This document shows positions 5,732 to 6,849 of a stretch of 6,849 bases of DNA, piece by piece. Under the pieces are notes generated by a model. It saw nothing but the letters and a program-made list of their open reading frames with translations, was not told the origin of the DNA and ran no database searches. Position 1 is the first letter of the stretch; every line of letters starts with the position of its first letter. The DNA comes from Candidatus Woesearchaeota archaeon (lineage in GTDB: Archaea; Nanobdellota; Nanobdellia; Woesearchaeales; WJKV01). The translations under genes were made by a program, and so were the position numbers. The stretch is taken from contig JAHWHI010000093.1 in assembly GCA_019323355.1 (NCBI GenBank), forward strand, positions 1 to 6,849, in the 5' to 3' direction.

Positions 5732-5868
5732 TGTACAAGTGCGATAAGTGCGGTTATACATTAAGTGTAGCATGCCCAAAATGCAGGCAGAAAACAAAAG
5801 AGGTCAAGGTTCCTAAATTCAATCCAGAGGATAAATATGGTAAATACCGCAGGCAAGCAGAAGAATAA
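5728..5868 (+). CDS. nop10: Nop10, H/ACA ribonucleoprotein protein
   Basis: This 46-residue protein starts at one of two adjacent ATGs (5728 or 5731) and stops at TAA 5866-5868. Nop10 is the small core component that braces Cbf5 in the H/ACA particle for RNA-guided pseudouridylation of rRNA. Cysteines 5, 8, 16 and 19 form CDKC and CPKC pairs, the archaeal zinc ribbon. The tail VPKFNPEDKYGKYRRQ is the family's conserved linear segment. The first ATG overlaps the aIF2 alpha stop as ATGA, and the last 32 bases overlap the start of the PAC2 gene in another frame. The position between aIF2 alpha and PAC2 is the usual archaeal arrangement. Confidence 0.95.
   Translation: MMYKCDKCGYTLSVACPKCRQKTKEVKVPKFNPEDKYGKYRRQAEE
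5825..5831 (+). promoter_or_regulatory. Shine-Dalgarno-like site of the PAC2 gene inside nop10
   Basis: AGAGGAT ends five bases before the ATG at 5837 and lies within the nop10 coding sequence. It supports the overlapping start over the internal ATG at 5903. Confidence 0.4.
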
Positions 5869-6634
5869 CTGGGAGTTCAAAAGAATAGGCGTTGTTCCAA
5901 AGATGAAGAGCGTTGTCTTTATCGAAGGCTTGCCAGGAATCGGGAATGTCGGAAAGATTGCTGTCGACTTTATCATCGAGAACAAGAAAGCAAAAATGAT
6001 TTACGAGATTTTCTCTTACGATCTTCCGCACTCTGTCTTTGTGCAGGAGGATAATCTTGTCGAGCTGCCAAAACTCCATCTTTATCATGTCAAGATAGGA
6101 AAGCAGGACTTTGTCTTCCTGTCAGGCGATGTACAGCCACTGTCAGAGAGATCATGCTATGAGTTCTGTGAGTCGCTTCTTGATGTCCTGGAAAAATTAG
6201 ATGTAAAACAGATAGTCACACTAGGCGGAATAGGGTTGGGGAAACTTCCTAAGAAACCGACTGTATTTTCTACAGGCAATGACCAGAAGCTGATAAAAGA
6301 GTTCAAGAAGAAGAACAAGGACATTAATACAAATCCTTACGGTGTGATCGGTCCAGTTGTAGGAGTGACAGGCCTTCTTGTAGGTCTCGCAGGAAAAAGA
6401 AAGATGCCTGGCATCGCACTGTTGGCAGAGACATTCGCGCATCCGATGTACTTGGGAATGAAAGGAGCGCGTGCAATGCTGAATGTTTTGAACAATCAGT
6501 TCAGCTTCAAGCTCAGCATGAAAGATCTTGACAAAGAGATAACAGACATAGAATACGAATTAATTTTAAAGACAAAAGACATGAAAGGCGCTGTCAAAGG
6601 CATGAAAGACAAGTCCTTGAATTATATTGGATAA
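5837..6634 (+). CDS. PAC2 family protein (proteasome assembly chaperone homologue)
   Basis: This 265-residue cytosolic protein has the PAC2 fold, related to eukaryotic proteasome assembly chaperones and archaeal PbaB-like proteins. Marks are SVVFIEGLPGIGNVGKIAVDFII at about 25-47, DLPHSVFVQEDNLVELP at 62-78, FVFLSGDVQP at 92-101, VTLGGIGLGKLP at 127-138, a GVIGPVVGVTGLLVGLAG stretch at 169-186 and PGIALLAETFAHP at 191-203. The ATG at 5837 is preceded by AGAGGAT and overlaps nop10 by 32 bases. An internal ATG at 5903 (residue 23) would avoid the overlap but lacks an equally good site. The last residues are LNYIG, with Tyr third from the end, so no strict HbYX proteasome-docking tail is present. 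Its exact role, chaperone or proteasome-linked adaptor, is not settled by sequence. Confidence 0.9.
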   Translation: MVNTAGKQKNNWEFKRIGVVPKMKSVVFIEGLPGIGNVGKIAVDFIIENKKAKMIYEIFSYDLPHSVFVQEDNLVELPKLHLYHVKIGKQDFVFLSGDVQPLSERSCYEFCESLLDVLEKLDVKQIVTLGGIGLGKLPKKPTVFSTGNDQKLIKEFKKKNKDINTNPYGVIGPVVGVTGLLVGLAGKRKMPGIALLAETFAHPMYLGMKGARAMLNVLNNQFSFKLSMKDLDKEITDIEYELILKTKDMKGAVKGMKDKSLNYIG

Positions 6635-6636
6635 AC

Positions 6637-6644
6637 TTTAAATA
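6637..6644 (+). promoter_or_regulatory. TATA box of the DUF2284 gene
   Basis: TTTAAATA is centred at 6640.5, exactly 26.5 bases before the ATG at 6667. No Shine-Dalgarno sequence lies between, so a leaderless transcript is expected. The box starts three bases after the PAC2 stop codon and separates this gene from the upstream operon. Confidence 0.6.
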
Positions 6645-6666
6645 CTCTCATTCTTGGATATTTATT

Positions 6667-6849
6667 ATGGAAGATAAGCAAATATTAGACATATGTAAAG
6701 AAAAGGCGGATCTAATTAATGTACAAATCTTCCCAACAGACAAGATAGTGATAGCAGACTGGCCTATTTTGAAGTGCAAGTTCGGGTGCGACACCTATGG
6801 CAAGAACTGGACCTGCCCGCCGCATAATGATATCACACCAGACAAAGCA
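6667..6849 (+). CDS. DUF2284 family predicted metal-binding protein, cut off by window edge
   Basis: The first 61 residues are present and the frame is open to the window end. The segment CKFGCDTYGKNWTCPPH (cysteines 37, 41 and 50) is the hallmark of DUF2284, a predicted metal-binding family in archaea and anaerobic bacteria whose function is unknown. Full members are longer and usually have more cysteines, so most of the protein is missing here. The N-terminal 35 residues look like a short helix and strand lead-in with no signal peptide. The gene has its own promoter, with an ATG at the predicted transcript start. It may bind an iron-sulfur cluster; that is inference from the cysteine pattern. 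Confidence 0.8.
   Translation, partial: MEDKQILDICKEKADLINVQIFPTDKIVIADWPILKCKFGCDTYGKNWTCPPHNDITPDKA

Noticed and set aside
5417..6088. Overlapping minus-strand open frames opposite aIF2 alpha, nop10 and PAC2
   Set aside because: All are antisense to conserved archaeal genes and show no family signal.
1..6849. CRISPR array, tRNA, rRNA, insertion sequence or phage genes
   Set aside because: No regularly spaced repeats, tRNA-like sequence, terminal inverted repeats or transposase/phage motifs were seen, and coding density leaves little room for them.

Overview
The window looks archaeal. It carries ribosomal protein S27e, the alpha subunit of initiation factor aIF2, Nop10 and a PAC2-family proteasome-assembly chaperone homologue in the order typical of archaea. 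It also carries DUF357, an archaeal family. Several genes sit behind AT-rich TATA boxes centred about 26-27 bases upstream of the start codon, the geometry of leaderless archaeal transcripts. Base composition is moderately AT-rich and gene packing is very tight. A DPANN-type archaeon such as a Woesearchaeota relative is my best guess, but the sequence alone does not fix the phylum.

Layout. 1-219 (minus) is the N-terminal part of a DUF357 protein. 275-784 (plus) is an unrecognised 169-residue protein. The two genes diverge from one palindromic TATA box. 817-3730 (plus) is a three-gene, ATGA-coupled operon: a DUF2229-type protein, a second 2-hydroxyacyl-CoA dehydratase/CoA-activase-like protein, and an ASKHA-fold ATPase activase with an [4Fe-4S] cysteine pair and an extra four-cysteine tail. 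3727-4623 (minus) is an HD-GYP domain protein whose stop codon overlaps the activase stop codon. 4624-4766 is a 143-base divergent promoter region. 4767-6634 (plus) is the translation/RNA/proteasome operon rps27e, aIF2 alpha, nop10 and PAC2, with short gaps or overlaps. 6667 to the window end (plus) is the start of a DUF2284 metal-binding protein behind its own leaderless promoter.

How the genes work together. The operon at 817-3730 reads as a self-contained ATP-driven electron-transfer system. An activase homologous to the 2-hydroxyglutaryl-CoA dehydratase activator would donate a low-potential electron to a partner built from two related three-cysteine subunits. No pathway genes (CoA transferase, acyl-CoA dehydrogenase, electron-transfer flavoprotein) are nearby, so the substrate is unknown. 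This is the best candidate in the window for an undescribed system. The HD-GYP protein is the second point of interest, because such domains normally serve bacterial cyclic-di-GMP turnover and this copy has an altered metal site. The remaining genes are archaeal housekeeping. No gene-free stretch exceeds 300 bases, and I saw no tRNA, rRNA, CRISPR array, insertion sequence or long repeat.
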